A model generated the notes under the pieces. The model saw nothing but the letters and a program-made list of their open reading frames with translations, did no database searches and was not told the origin of the DNA. The translations under genes were made by a program, and so were the position numbers. 8,641 bases of DNA, from contig CANGUJ010000140.1 of NCBI GenBank assembly GCA_947456845.1, positions 1-8,641 on the forward strand, in the 5' to 3' direction. Below, one piece after another: positions 1 through 8,384 of the stretch (positions are counted from its first letter, which is position 1; every line of letters begins with the position of its first letter). Source of the DNA: Burkholderiales bacterium. GTDB lineage: Bacteria > Pseudomonadota > Gammaproteobacteria > Burkholderiales > JAEUOS01.

Positions 1-772
1 AAACCCGCTGTTCAAGCGCCTCAGGGGCCTGGGGTCCTCGGCACAGGCGCGCAAGAAGGAAGGGCTGTCGGTGATCGATGGCGCGCATCTCCTGGAGGCC
101 TGCCTGGCGAGCGGGCACCGGCCTGAATTGGTCGCCGTCAGCGAATCCGGACTGCGCCGCCCGGAAATAGCCCGCTTGGCTGCCGCATGCGCGGCGGAGG
201 TCACGCAGTTTCCCGACGCCCTGTTCGAAGCGCTGTCCACGGTGGGGCACGGGGCCGGCATCGTGGCCGCCCTGCGCACGCCGCGCGAGCGCATGCCGGA
301 GACGGTGGTCGGCGACTGCCTGCTGCTGGAGCACCTGCAGGATCCGGGCAACATGGGCAGCCTGTTGCGCAGCGCCGCGGCGGCCGGTGTACGGCAGGTG
401 TTCTGCTCGCCGCGCACGGTGTATGCCTGGTCGCCCAAGGTCCTGCGCGCCGGACAGGGCGCGCATTTCGCCCTCGAGATCATCGAGGGTGTGGACCTGG
501 CGCAGGTGGTGGCGCGGCTCAAGGTCCCCCTGCTGGCCACCACTTCGCATGCCGGCCACAGCATCTACGATGTCGACCTGCGCGCGCCGGTCGGCTGGCT
601 GATCGGCAACGAGGGCGCGGGCGTGTCCGACGAATTGGCGGCGCATGCGACGGTGCGCCTGTCGATTCCCATGCCCGGCGTGGCCGAGTCGCTCAACGTC
701 GCTGCCGCCGGCGCGATCTGCATGTTCGAGGCCGTACGCCAGCGTGCGGCGCAATCCAAGGGACGACACTGA
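1..772 (+). CDS. TrmH/SpoU-family RNA 2'-O-methyltransferase, 5' end outside window
   Basis: Probable S-adenosylmethionine-dependent RNA ribose methyltransferase of the SPOUT (TrmH/SpoU) superfamily, acting on rRNA or tRNA in the cytoplasm. The frame is open from base 2, and the codons before the GTG at 71 read NPLFKRLRGLGSSAQARKKEG, which is the normal N-terminal substrate-binding start of this family. The gene therefore begins a few codons before the window, and the GTG at 71 is internal. All three SPOUT motifs are present: motif 1 (LEHLQDPGNMGSLLRSA, about 326-376), motif 2 (WLIGNEGAGVSDELA, about 596-640) and motif 3 (IPMPGVAESLNVAAA, about 665-709), which together build the trefoil-knot cofactor site. 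The visible 256 residues are nearly the usual family length. The stop overlaps the start of the next gene (TGATG). Family assignment is firm; the RNA target (RlmB-like or other) cannot be read from the sequence, so no symbol is given. Confidence 0.93.
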   Translation, partial: NPLFKRLRGLGSSAQARKKEGLSVIDGAHLLEACLASGHRPELVAVSESGLRRPEIARLAAACAAEVTQFPDALFEALSTVGHGAGIVAALRTPRERMPETVVGDCLLLEHLQDPGNMGSLLRSAAAAGVRQVFCSPRTVYAWSPKVLRAGQGAHFALEIIEGVDLAQVVARLKVPLLATTSHAGHSIYDVDLRAPVGWLIGNEGAGVSDELAAHATVRLSIPMPGVAESLNVAAAGAICMFEAVRQRAAQSKGRH

Positions 773-1443
773 TGGCGGGCTGTCGCATTCTCTTGGTGTG
801 GGTGATGGCGCTGGCCGGGCTGTGGGGCTGCGGCGCTATGCCGGGCAAGGACGCCGAGCCCGCGCCGCCCCCCGACTTGCTCGTCTGGACCATGCGCCAA
901 TACGCGGTGCGCGGCGAGTTCGCCGAGACCCAGCCGCTCATCAAGGCCCGCAACTGGGCCGGGTTGGCGACGCTCGCGCGCAAGAAACTTGAACGCCAGC
1001 CCAACCGCGGCGAGTGGTGGCAGGCGGCGGGCTATGGCTATCTGCAGGCAGGCGATCTGGCGCAGGCGCGCGAATGCCTGGCCCGCGCGGCGCGCCTCCT
1101 GCCCGAGGAGGTCGGCATCATGAACCTCTATGCAGCCACCCTCATGCGGCAGGGCGATACCCGGGCGGCGGCGCAGGCGCTGGACCGGGCCTTGCAGATC
1201 GATCCCACCTCCGGCGTGGCCTGGGTGCTGTCGGGTGATCTGCATGCCGCTGCGGGCCGGGCGCGCGAAGCGCAGGTGGCCTACGAGCGCGCGATCGAGA
1301 TCGACGGCCGCGATGTGTTCGCCTGGCTGGCCCTAGGCAACCTGGCCAAGAAAACCGGCGACCGCGCTGCGCTCGAGCGCGCCGTCGCCGCGCTGGTGTC
1401 GATCTACCCGCCCTTCGCAAGGGACCTGGGCGCCCCCAAGTGA
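772..1443 (+). CDS. TPR-repeat lipoprotein
   Basis: A 223-residue probable outer-membrane or periplasmic lipoprotein made of tetratricopeptide repeats, which usually mediate protein-protein contacts. The N-terminus has Arg5, a hydrophobic stretch and a lipobox-like LWGC ending at Cys20 (Trp at -2 is unusual), followed by a Pro/Ala-rich linker. About four TPR-like units follow at roughly residues 80-112, 113-145, 147-179 and 181-213; the middle two are canonical (A..LDRALQIDPT, A..AYERAIEIDGR). The ATG at 772 is chosen because it has AAGGGA at 758-763, eight bases upstream, and gives the signal peptide. The same frame stays open back to an ATG at 187, but that extension only reads through the methyltransferase in another frame. 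The one-base overlap with the methyltransferase stop suggests co-transcription and coupled translation. NlpI/PilF-like scaffolding is a possible analogy; the actual function is unknown. Confidence 0.85.
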   Translation: MAGCRILLVWVMALAGLWGCGAMPGKDAEPAPPPDLLVWTMRQYAVRGEFAETQPLIKARNWAGLATLARKKLERQPNRGEWWQAAGYGYLQAGDLAQARECLARAARLLPEEVGIMNLYAATLMRQGDTRAAAQALDRALQIDPTSGVAWVLSGDLHAAAGRAREAQVAYERAIEIDGRDVFAWLALGNLAKKTGDRAALERAVAALVSIYPPFARDLGAPK

Positions 1444-1480
1444 CGCAACGACGCTGCGCCGGAACCGGAGGCGAGAAACC

Positions 1481-2434
1481 ATGATCATCGGCAAGATAGT
1501 CGGCATTGCGGCCGCGGCGCTTCTGCTGGCCGGCGCCGGATGGGCGCAGGGCCCGTATCCCGCGCGGCAGGTGGAGTTGATCCTGCCGTATGCCGCGGGC
1601 GGCGGCGTGGATGCGATGGGCCGCGCCTTCGCCCGCGAAGCCTCGAAGATCGCCGGTGCGCCCTTCGTGCTGGTCAACCGGGACGGCGCCGCCGGCATGC
1701 TGGGTTTCGCCGCGCTCGCCAACGCGGCGCCCGACGGATACACGCTGGTGTTCTCCCCGGCCTCGCCGCTGGTGATCACGCCCTACGTGGTGCGCAGCAT
1801 GCCCTTCAAGGTCGAGCGCATCGAGCCGGTGTGCCAGGTGTTCGAGAACGTGTTCTCCATCGCCGTGCGCCAGGAGTCGCCGATCAAGTCGATGGAGGAC
1901 CTGGTGGCACGCGCGCGCGCCAATCCGGGCAAGCTCTCCTACGGCCACGCGGGCGCCGGTACCGCGCCGCATCTGTCGGTGGGCTCGATCGAGAAGACCC
2001 TCGGCATCAAGTTCAACCAGATCCCCTATCGCGGCGACGGTCCGATGCTGCCGCAGTTGCTGGGCGGTGAACTCGATTTCGGCGTACCGGCGATTTCCTC
2101 GATCGTCGGCAAGAATCTGCGCGTGCTGGCCGTCATGTCCGAAAAGCGCCATCCGGGCGTGCCCGACGCTCCGATCCTTGCGCAACTGGGCTACCCGCCG
2201 GTGGAACCGGGCTTGAACGGCGTGTATGCCGCGGCGGGCACGCCCAGGGCCGTGATCGATCAGGTGCAGGCCATCTGCCAGAAGGTGGTCGAGTCGGAAG
2301 ATTTCCGCAAGACCGCGCAAACCCTGCAGCAGGCACCGGCCTACCTGCCCGGCGCACAGTTCAAGGCGCGCCTGGAGCGCGTGTCGCGCAATCATGCCGA
2401 ACTGATTCCGGCGATGAACCTGGAGAAAAACTGA
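1481..2434 (+). CDS. Bug/TctC-family tripartite tricarboxylate transporter solute receptor
   Basis: A 317-residue periplasmic binding protein of the Bug (TctC, TTT) family. The signal peptide runs from Met1 to about Ala22 (Lys5, hydrophobic core, cleavage near GWA-QG). The mature start, YPARQVELILPYAAGGGVD (Gly40-Asp44), matches the family signature loop that grips a ligand carboxylate. The second signature, NPGKLSYGHAGAGTAPHLS from about residue 148, continues into IPYRGDGPMLPQLLGG. Length is typical. Two cysteines in the mature protein (118, 266) could form a disulfide in the periplasm, which is inference. GGAGG at 1467-1471 is a good ribosome binding site for the ATG at 1481. The 37-base gap to the TPR gene holds no visible terminator. 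The stop overlaps the next gene's start (TGATG), so receptor and hydrolase are probably made together. No TctA or TctB membrane gene is in view, as is common for these expanded betaproteobacterial receptors. The ligand is not predictable; a carboxylated or amide-like metabolite is plausible. Confidence 0.93.
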   Translation: MIIGKIVGIAAAALLLAGAGWAQGPYPARQVELILPYAAGGGVDAMGRAFAREASKIAGAPFVLVNRDGAAGMLGFAALANAAPDGYTLVFSPASPLVITPYVVRSMPFKVERIEPVCQVFENVFSIAVRQESPIKSMEDLVARARANPGKLSYGHAGAGTAPHLSVGSIEKTLGIKFNQIPYRGDGPMLPQLLGGELDFGVPAISSIVGKNLRVLAVMSEKRHPGVPDAPILAQLGYPPVEPGLNGVYAAAGTPRAVIDQVQAICQKVVESEDFRKTAQTLQQAPAYLPGAQFKARLERVSRNHAELIPAMNLEKN

Positions 2435-3231
2435 TGGACCTGTCGTCATTGCGTTTTGTCGATATCTCGATGCCGCTGGAGAACGGCGTCAAGAGCGATC
2501 CCGACATCTCGCGCCCGAAGATCGACTACATGAAGCACGACGAGTCGATCGCGCGCATCCAGACCTTCTTTCCGGATCTCAAGGCCGAGGAACTGCCGGA
2601 CGCCGCCGGCTGGGCCGTCGAGAAGGTGCAGATCAGCACGCACAACGGCACGCATCTTGACGCCCCGTACCATTTCCATCCCACGATGAACCATGCCAGC
2701 GGCAAGCCGGCGCCGGCATGGACCATCGACCAGGTGCCGCTGGAGTGGTGCTTCCGGCCCGCGGTGAAGCTCGACTTCCGCCATTTCGGCAACGGCTACG
2801 TGGCGAGCGCCGCGGACGTCGAGGCCGAACTGGCGCGGGTGGGGCACACCCTGAAGCCGCTCGACATCGTCGTGGTCAACACCGCGGCCGGGGCCATGTA
2901 CGGACGCGACGAGTATGTCGATACCGGCTGCGGCATGGGCCGCGAGGCGACCCTGTACCTGCTCGAGCGCGGCGTTCGCCTGACCGGCACCGATGCGTGG
3001 AGCTGGGACGCGCCGTTCGTATACACCCGCGACAAGGTCGCGCAGACCGGCGACAAGTCGCTCATCTGGGAAGGCCACAAGGCCGGCCGGGACATCGGCT
3101 ATTGCCACCTGGAAAAGCTGTCCAACCTCGAAGCCCTGCCTGCGACCGGGTTCATGATCAGTTGCTTCCCGGTCAAGGTGAAGTCTGCGTCGGCAGGCTG
3201 GACGCGCGCAGTGGCCATTTTCGGCCTGTAG
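2434..3231 (+). CDS. Cyclase family protein (KynB-like metal-dependent hydrolase)
   Basis: A 265-residue cytoplasmic enzyme of the 'putative cyclase' fold, which includes kynurenine formamidase KynB and isatin hydrolase. These are metal-dependent hydrolases (Zn or Mn) that open amide, lactam or ester bonds. The family motif HxGTHxDxPxHF is intact: His70, Gly72-Thr73-His74, Asp76, Pro78, His80, Phe81. Further conserved-looking residues are in the C-terminal part: His215, His225 and Glu227 in the LEKLSNLEALPATGF segment, then an FPVKVKSASAGWTRAVA ending typical of the family. At 265 residues it is longer than KynB (about 210) and closer to the isatin-hydrolase size class, with an extra N-terminal segment at about residues 20-60. 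GGAG at 2422-2425 precedes the ATG by eight bases. It overlaps the Bug receptor gene by one base, which implies linked roles: capture and then hydrolysis of one compound or its product. No kynurenine-pathway genes are nearby, so I do not assign kynB; substrate unknown. Confidence 0.88.
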   Translation: MDLSSLRFVDISMPLENGVKSDPDISRPKIDYMKHDESIARIQTFFPDLKAEELPDAAGWAVEKVQISTHNGTHLDAPYHFHPTMNHASGKPAPAWTIDQVPLEWCFRPAVKLDFRHFGNGYVASAADVEAELARVGHTLKPLDIVVVNTAAGAMYGRDEYVDTGCGMGREATLYLLERGVRLTGTDAWSWDAPFVYTRDKVAQTGDKSLIWEGHKAGRDIGYCHLEKLSNLEALPATGFMISCFPVKVKSASAGWTRAVAIFGL

Positions 3232-3243
3232 CGGCCCGGGCCG
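3232..3243. repeat. 12-bp GC palindrome between convergent stops
   Basis: The 13 bases separating the cyclase stop (TAG at 3229-3231) from the ppsR stop (complement at 3245-3247) contain the perfect palindrome CGGCCCGGGCCG. It could fold only into a very short hairpin because it has no loop, and no T-tract follows on either strand. A bidirectional transcription-stop role is possible but weakly supported. Confidence 0.4.
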
Positions 3244-3244
3244 G

Positions 3245-4084
3245 CTAGAAGACGCGCCGCTCCAGCTTGATCTCCTGCATCACCGTAGTGGCGATTTCCT
3301 CGATCGACTTGGTGGTCGAGGAAAGCCAGCGGATGCCCTCGCGGCGCATCAGCGATTCCGCCGCGTGCACCTCGTAGCGGCAGTTTTCCAGTGCCGAGTA
3401 CTTGCTGTTGGGGCGCCGCTCATTGCGGATTTCCGCCAGGCGTTCCGGCTGGATGGTCAGGCCGAACAGCTTGTCCTTGTAAGGAGCGAGCGTGGCGGGC
3501 AGGGTGTCGCGCTCGAAGTCTTCGGGGATCAGGGGATAGTTCGCGCAGCGCAGCCCGAAGGTGAGCGCCAGATACAGCGAGGTCGGGGTCTTGCCGCTGC
3601 GCGAGACGCCGATCAGGATCACGTCCGCCTCTGCCAGGTTCTTGTCGGTCTGGCCGTCATCGTGCGACAGGCTGAAGTTGATGGCCTCGATGCGGTTGGC
3701 ATATTCCTGCTGATTCTGCGTGGCGCTGTGCGAGCGGCCGATGGTATGCGTGGACTTGAGGCCTAGCTCCTTTTCCAGCGGGTTGATGAAGGTCTGGAAC
3801 AGGTCGAGCACCAGCGCGTCGGCGGCGTGAATGACCTGGCTTGTTTCGGTGCTGACCAGGGTATTGAAGACGATTGGCCTGAGGCCGTCGTCGGCATGCG
3901 CCGCATTGATGCGCAGCACGCACTGGCGGGCTTTTTCCACCGAATCGACGAAGGGCATGCGGGTCGCCTTTGTCGGCAGGCCCTCGAACTGCGTGAGCAG
4001 GGACTGGCCGAGCGTCTCCGCCGTGATGCCGGTACCGTCGGAGATGAAGAACACACTGCGCTTGGGGGCGTGGGAGTTGGGCAT
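3245..4084 (-). CDS. ppsR: PEP synthase regulatory protein (bifunctional kinase/pyrophosphorylase)
   Basis: A 279-residue cytoplasmic regulator of PEP synthase, DUF299/PSRP family. Known members inactivate PpsA by ADP-dependent phosphorylation of a threonine next to the catalytic histidine, and reactivate it by phosphate-dependent removal that yields pyrophosphate. Diagnostic segments are the N-terminal VFFISDGTGITAETLGQSLL (residues 11-30), the HTIGRSHS segment (113-120) and the nucleotide-binding P-loop GVSRSGKTPTSLYLA (159 onward; Gly164-Lys165-Thr166), followed by ANYPLIPED. Length matches the E. coli protein (277). Start: the ATG at 4084 gives the usual short leader before VFFISDGTG. The frame remains open to a TTG at 4168, but that extension would run through the shared promoter. 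No clear Shine-Dalgarno precedes 4084, which suggests weak translation. It is divergent from its target gene ppsA across 125 bases, the classic arrangement. Identification is very secure. Confidence 0.96.
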   Translation of the reverse strand: MPNSHAPKRSVFFISDGTGITAETLGQSLLTQFEGLPTKATRMPFVDSVEKARQCVLRINAAHADDGLRPIVFNTLVSTETSQVIHAADALVLDLFQTFINPLEKELGLKSTHTIGRSHSATQNQQEYANRIEAINFSLSHDDGQTDKNLAEADVILIGVSRSGKTPTSLYLALTFGLRCANYPLIPEDFERDTLPATLAPYKDKLFGLTIQPERLAEIRNERRPNSKYSALENCRYEVHAAESLMRREGIRWLSSTTKSIEEIATTVMQEIKLERRVF

Positions 4085-4118
4085 GGAGAAGCAAGCATCG
4101 ATTCGCTCGAATTCACAG

Positions 4119-4146
4119 GTTAAACCATCTTGTTGCTGCCCTGCAA
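4119..4146 (-). promoter_or_regulatory. Possible ppsR promoter
   Basis: On the - strand, TTGCAG (complement of 4141-4146) and TTTAAC (complement of 4119-4124) are separated by 16 bases and would start transcription about 28 bases before the ppsR ATG. Matches to consensus are only 3/6 and 4/6, so this is a weak call. It is of interest because the same hexamer, read on the other strand, is the candidate -35 for ppsA. Confidence 0.3.
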
Positions 4147-4151
4147 CAAGA
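4128..4151. promoter_or_regulatory. Inverted-repeat operator, PhbF/PhaR-like site inside
   Basis: A perfect inverted repeat in the ppsR-ppsA intergenic region: arms TCTTGTTGC (4128-4136) and GCAACAAGA (4143-4151) around a six-base centre TGCCCT. Within it, bases 4134-4146 read TGCTGCCCTGCAA, an exact fit to TG-N-TGC-N3-GCAA, the consensus I recall for PhbF (PhaR family), the polyhydroxybutyrate metabolism regulator of Herbaspirillum and relatives. The repeat lies just upstream of the ppsA -10 and covers its -35 region, so a bound protein would be expected to repress. The repeat itself is certain; the regulator is inferred. Confidence 0.6.
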
Positions 4152-4169
4152 AGACCGAGCGAGTACAAT
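4141..4169 (+). promoter_or_regulatory. Probable ppsA promoter
   Basis: TACAAT at 4164-4169 is a 5/6 match to the sigma-70 -10 element and stands out in this GC-rich sequence. With a 17-base spacer the -35 would be CTGCAA (4141-4146), a poor match lying in the right arm of the inverted repeat. Transcription would start near 4176, leaving a leader of about 33 bases before the ppsA ATG. Confidence 0.5.
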
Positions 4170-4197
4170 CCTCGCCAGGCACGGATTCAGGATTTCT

Positions 4198-4203
4198 AAG
4201 GGG
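4198..4203 (+). promoter_or_regulatory. ppsA ribosome binding site
   Basis: AAGGGG lies six bases before the ATG at 4210. It is a strong site that fixes the ppsA start and contrasts with the absent site at ppsR. Confidence 0.7.
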
Positions 4204-4209
4204 TTTCTT

Positions 4210-6618
<2,409 letters not shown>

Positions 6619-6619
6619 G

Positions 6620-8335
6620 CTAGGTTCGTCGGCCCGGTGGCGAGAGGGGCCCGCGCGTGCGGGCCTGGAAGCGCCGCTCCTCCTCAAGGCGCAGCAGGCG
6701 CCGCTGCACCTTGCCGGTGGTGGTCATCGGCAGTTGCTCGATGAACTCGATCTCCCTCGGGTACTCGTACGGCGCGAGCTTGCCCCGGACATGCGCCTGG
6801 ATGTCGGCGACGAGGGCGGCCGAGGGCGTGACGCCCGCGATCGGCACCACGTAGGCCTTGACCACCGCGCCGCGCGCCTCGTCCGGCTTGGGCACGACCG
6901 CGCAATTGGCCACCGCCGGGTGCTTCAACAGGCAGTTCTCCACCTCGGAGGGACCGATGCGGTATCCGGCCGCCTTGAACATGTCGTCGGCGCGCCCCTG
7001 GTACCAGAGGTAGCCGTCCGCATCCATGACGGCCTCGTCGCCGGTGCGGCACCAGTCGCCGCTGAACTTGGCGGCGGTGGCGTCGTCGCGCCGCCAGTAG
7101 CCCAGGAAGAACACCGGGTCGGGATGGCCGTGGATGTCGTAGCGGTTCACCGCCACCTCGCCGCTCTGGCCGCGCGGCACCTCGACGCCGGCGGCGTCGA
7201 TCACCGCGACGCGGTGCCCCGGATAGGGGCGGCCGATGGAGCCCGGCTTGGCCGGCCATTGCAGGTGGCTGTTGCCAACCAGGTAGTTCACCTCGGTCTG
7301 GCCGAACATCTCGTTGATGGTCACCTTGAGCCGCGTGCGCGCCCAGTTGAACACCGTCTCGCCTGCCGATTCGCCGGCGCTCATGATGGCGCGCAGCTTC
7401 AGCCGGTAGCGCCGGCGCGGCTGCGCGACCGCCTTCATCATCATCTTGAGCGCGGTGGGGAAGAGGAAGGCATTGGTCACGCCATGGCGCTCCATCAGCG
7501 CGTAGGCGCGCCCGGCGTCGAAACGACCGTCGGCCCCGCGGGCGGGGCTCGCCACGATGGGATGGCCGAAATAGAGGGTGGGCAGGAGCGCGTCCATCAG
7601 GCCGCCGGTCCAGGCCCAGTCGGCCGGCGACCAGAACACGTCGCCCTTCTGCGGAAACCAGTTCTGCGAGGCCACGAAGCCGGGCAGGTTGCCGATCAGG
7701 ACGCGGTGCGGCTTGAGCGCGCCCTTGGGCGGCCCGGTGGTGCCGCTGGTGTAGATGAGCAGCGCCGGGTCTTCGGCGCGGGTGACCACCGGCGTGAATT
7801 GCGCGGAGGCGGCCGCCAGGAGGGCGCGGTAGTCGAGCACATCCGCGGCGCCGGCGCCCGGCACGAGCGGTTCGGTGGCGATCACGCTCGCGAGCGCGGC
7901 GCATCCGGACCGAATCGGCGCGAGGTTGGCGTAGGCGGCGGCGTCGACCAGCGCGGCCACGGCGGCGCTGTCGTTGAGCCTGTACTCCAGCGCATCCGGG
8001 CCGAACAGTACCGACATCGGCATGGCGATTGCGCCCAACTGGTAACAGGCCACATGCGCGACGACGGTTTCCGGCCCCTGCGGCAGCATGATGGCCACCC
8101 GGTCGCCGCGCGCCACGCCGCGCGAGGCGAGCGCATTGGAAAGCCGGTTGGCATCGGCCTGCAGCCGCGCGTAGGTGAACTTCTCCACCCGCCCGTCGTC
8201 GCGGGCGTGGATCAGGGCGACGCGCGTCATGCTCCCGGCCCATTTTCCGCAGCATTCCCAGCCGATGTTGAAGGTTTCCGGCACATGCCAGCGGAAGTTG
8301 CTATAAAGTTCCGTGTACCTGTCCTTCGATGGCAT
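6620..8335 (-). CDS. Acyl-CoA synthetase (AMP-forming; acetyl/medium-chain/benzoate type)
   Basis: A 571-residue member of the ANL adenylate-forming superfamily. It activates a carboxylic acid with ATP to an acyl-adenylate and then makes the CoA thioester. Motifs in order: P-loop IYTSGTTGPPKG (about 194-205); MFGQTEVNY, the A5 adenine-binding segment; WCRTGDEAVMDADGYLWYQGRADDM, holding the A7 Asp and the A8 hinge; GYRIGPSEVE (457 onward); and the C-terminal PMTTTGKVQRR with catalytic Lys542. The N-terminus YSNFRWHVPETFNIGWECCGKWA resembles medium-chain/ACSM-like and acetyl-CoA synthetase-related enzymes more than FadD; the substrate cannot be settled by eye. Start: the ATG at 8335 has GGAG six bases upstream. 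An ATG at 8347 adds four residues without a good site, and the frame is open to 8464 but that part is an Arg/Ala-rich read-through of the divergent lipoprotein gene. The last 15 or so residues are a Pro/Arg/Gly tail of no recognisable function. It converges on ppsA. Confidence 0.93.
   Translation of the reverse strand: MPSKDRYTELYSNFRWHVPETFNIGWECCGKWAGSMTRVALIHARDDGRVEKFTYARLQADANRLSNALASRGVARGDRVAIMLPQGPETVVAHVACYQLGAIAMPMSVLFGPDALEYRLNDSAAVAALVDAAAYANLAPIRSGCAALASVIATEPLVPGAGAADVLDYRALLAAASAQFTPVVTRAEDPALLIYTSGTTGPPKGALKPHRVLIGNLPGFVASQNWFPQKGDVFWSPADWAWTGGLMDALLPTLYFGHPIVASPARGADGRFDAGRAYALMERHGVTNAFLFPTALKMMMKAVAQPRRRYRLKLRAIMSAGESAGETVFNWARTRLKVTINEMFGQTEVNYLVGNSHLQWPAKPGSIGRPYPGHRVAVIDAAGVEVPRGQSGEVAVNRYDIHGHPDPVFFLGYWRRDDATAAKFSGDWCRTGDEAVMDADGYLWYQGRADDMFKAAGYRIGPSEVENCLLKHPAVANCAVVPKPDEARGAVVKAYVVPIAGVTPSAALVADIQAHVRGKLAPYEYPREIEFIEQLPMTTTGKVQRRLLRLEEERRFQARTRGPLSPPGRRT
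6648..6665. terminator. GC hairpin just past ppsA, no T-tract
   Basis: GGCCCGC (6648-6654) and GCGGGCC (6659-6665) form a perfect 7-bp stem with a GCGT loop, 30 bases past the ppsA stop and inside the 3' end of the acyl-CoA synthetase gene. It is the only strong hairpin I found near ppsA's end, but no U-run follows, so intrinsic termination is uncertain. It may slow polymerase, assist Rho or protect the transcript end. Confidence 0.35.
8299..8307 (+). promoter_or_regulatory. Extended -10 promoter candidate for the lipoprotein gene
   Basis: TGCTATAAA on the + strand fits the extended -10 form TG-N-TATAAT with one mismatch, without a convincing -35. It lies inside the 5' coding part of the acyl-CoA synthetase gene, where the complementary codons encode Leu-Tyr-Ser, so it may be incidental. 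It would start transcription near 8314, upstream of both candidate lipoprotein starts. Confidence 0.3.
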
Positions 8336-8341
8336 CTTCGT

Positions 8342-8345
8342 CTCC
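8342..8345 (-). promoter_or_regulatory. Ribosome binding site deciding the acyl-CoA synthetase start
   Basis: GGAG on the - strand lies six bases before the ATG at 8335. The alternative ATG at 8347 shares bases with this region and has only weak GAGCGG upstream, so 8335 is preferred. Confidence 0.55.
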
Positions 8346-8384
8346 ATGCCCGAGCCGCTCAAGGCCCTTGTCCGTTGCCGCCGC

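Noticed and set aside
71..73. GTG at 71 as the start of the methyltransferase
   Set aside because: The frame continues upstream to the window edge with residues (NPLFKRLRGLGSS and onward) typical of the family N-terminus, so this codon is internal.
187..771. Upstream extension of the TPR protein to an ATG at 187
   Set aside because: The extension only reads the methyltransferase gene in another frame. The ATG at 772 has its own ribosome binding site and a lipoprotein signal peptide.
1142..2449. 435-codon open frame on the - strand across the TPR and Bug genes
   Set aside because: It crosses two real genes and their intergenic gap, and its translation is Arg/His/Gly-rich without motifs.
2434..3231. 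Assignment of the cyclase-family gene as kynB
   Set aside because: The metal motif is shared by the whole fold family, the protein is about 55 residues longer than KynB, and no tryptophan-catabolism genes are nearby.
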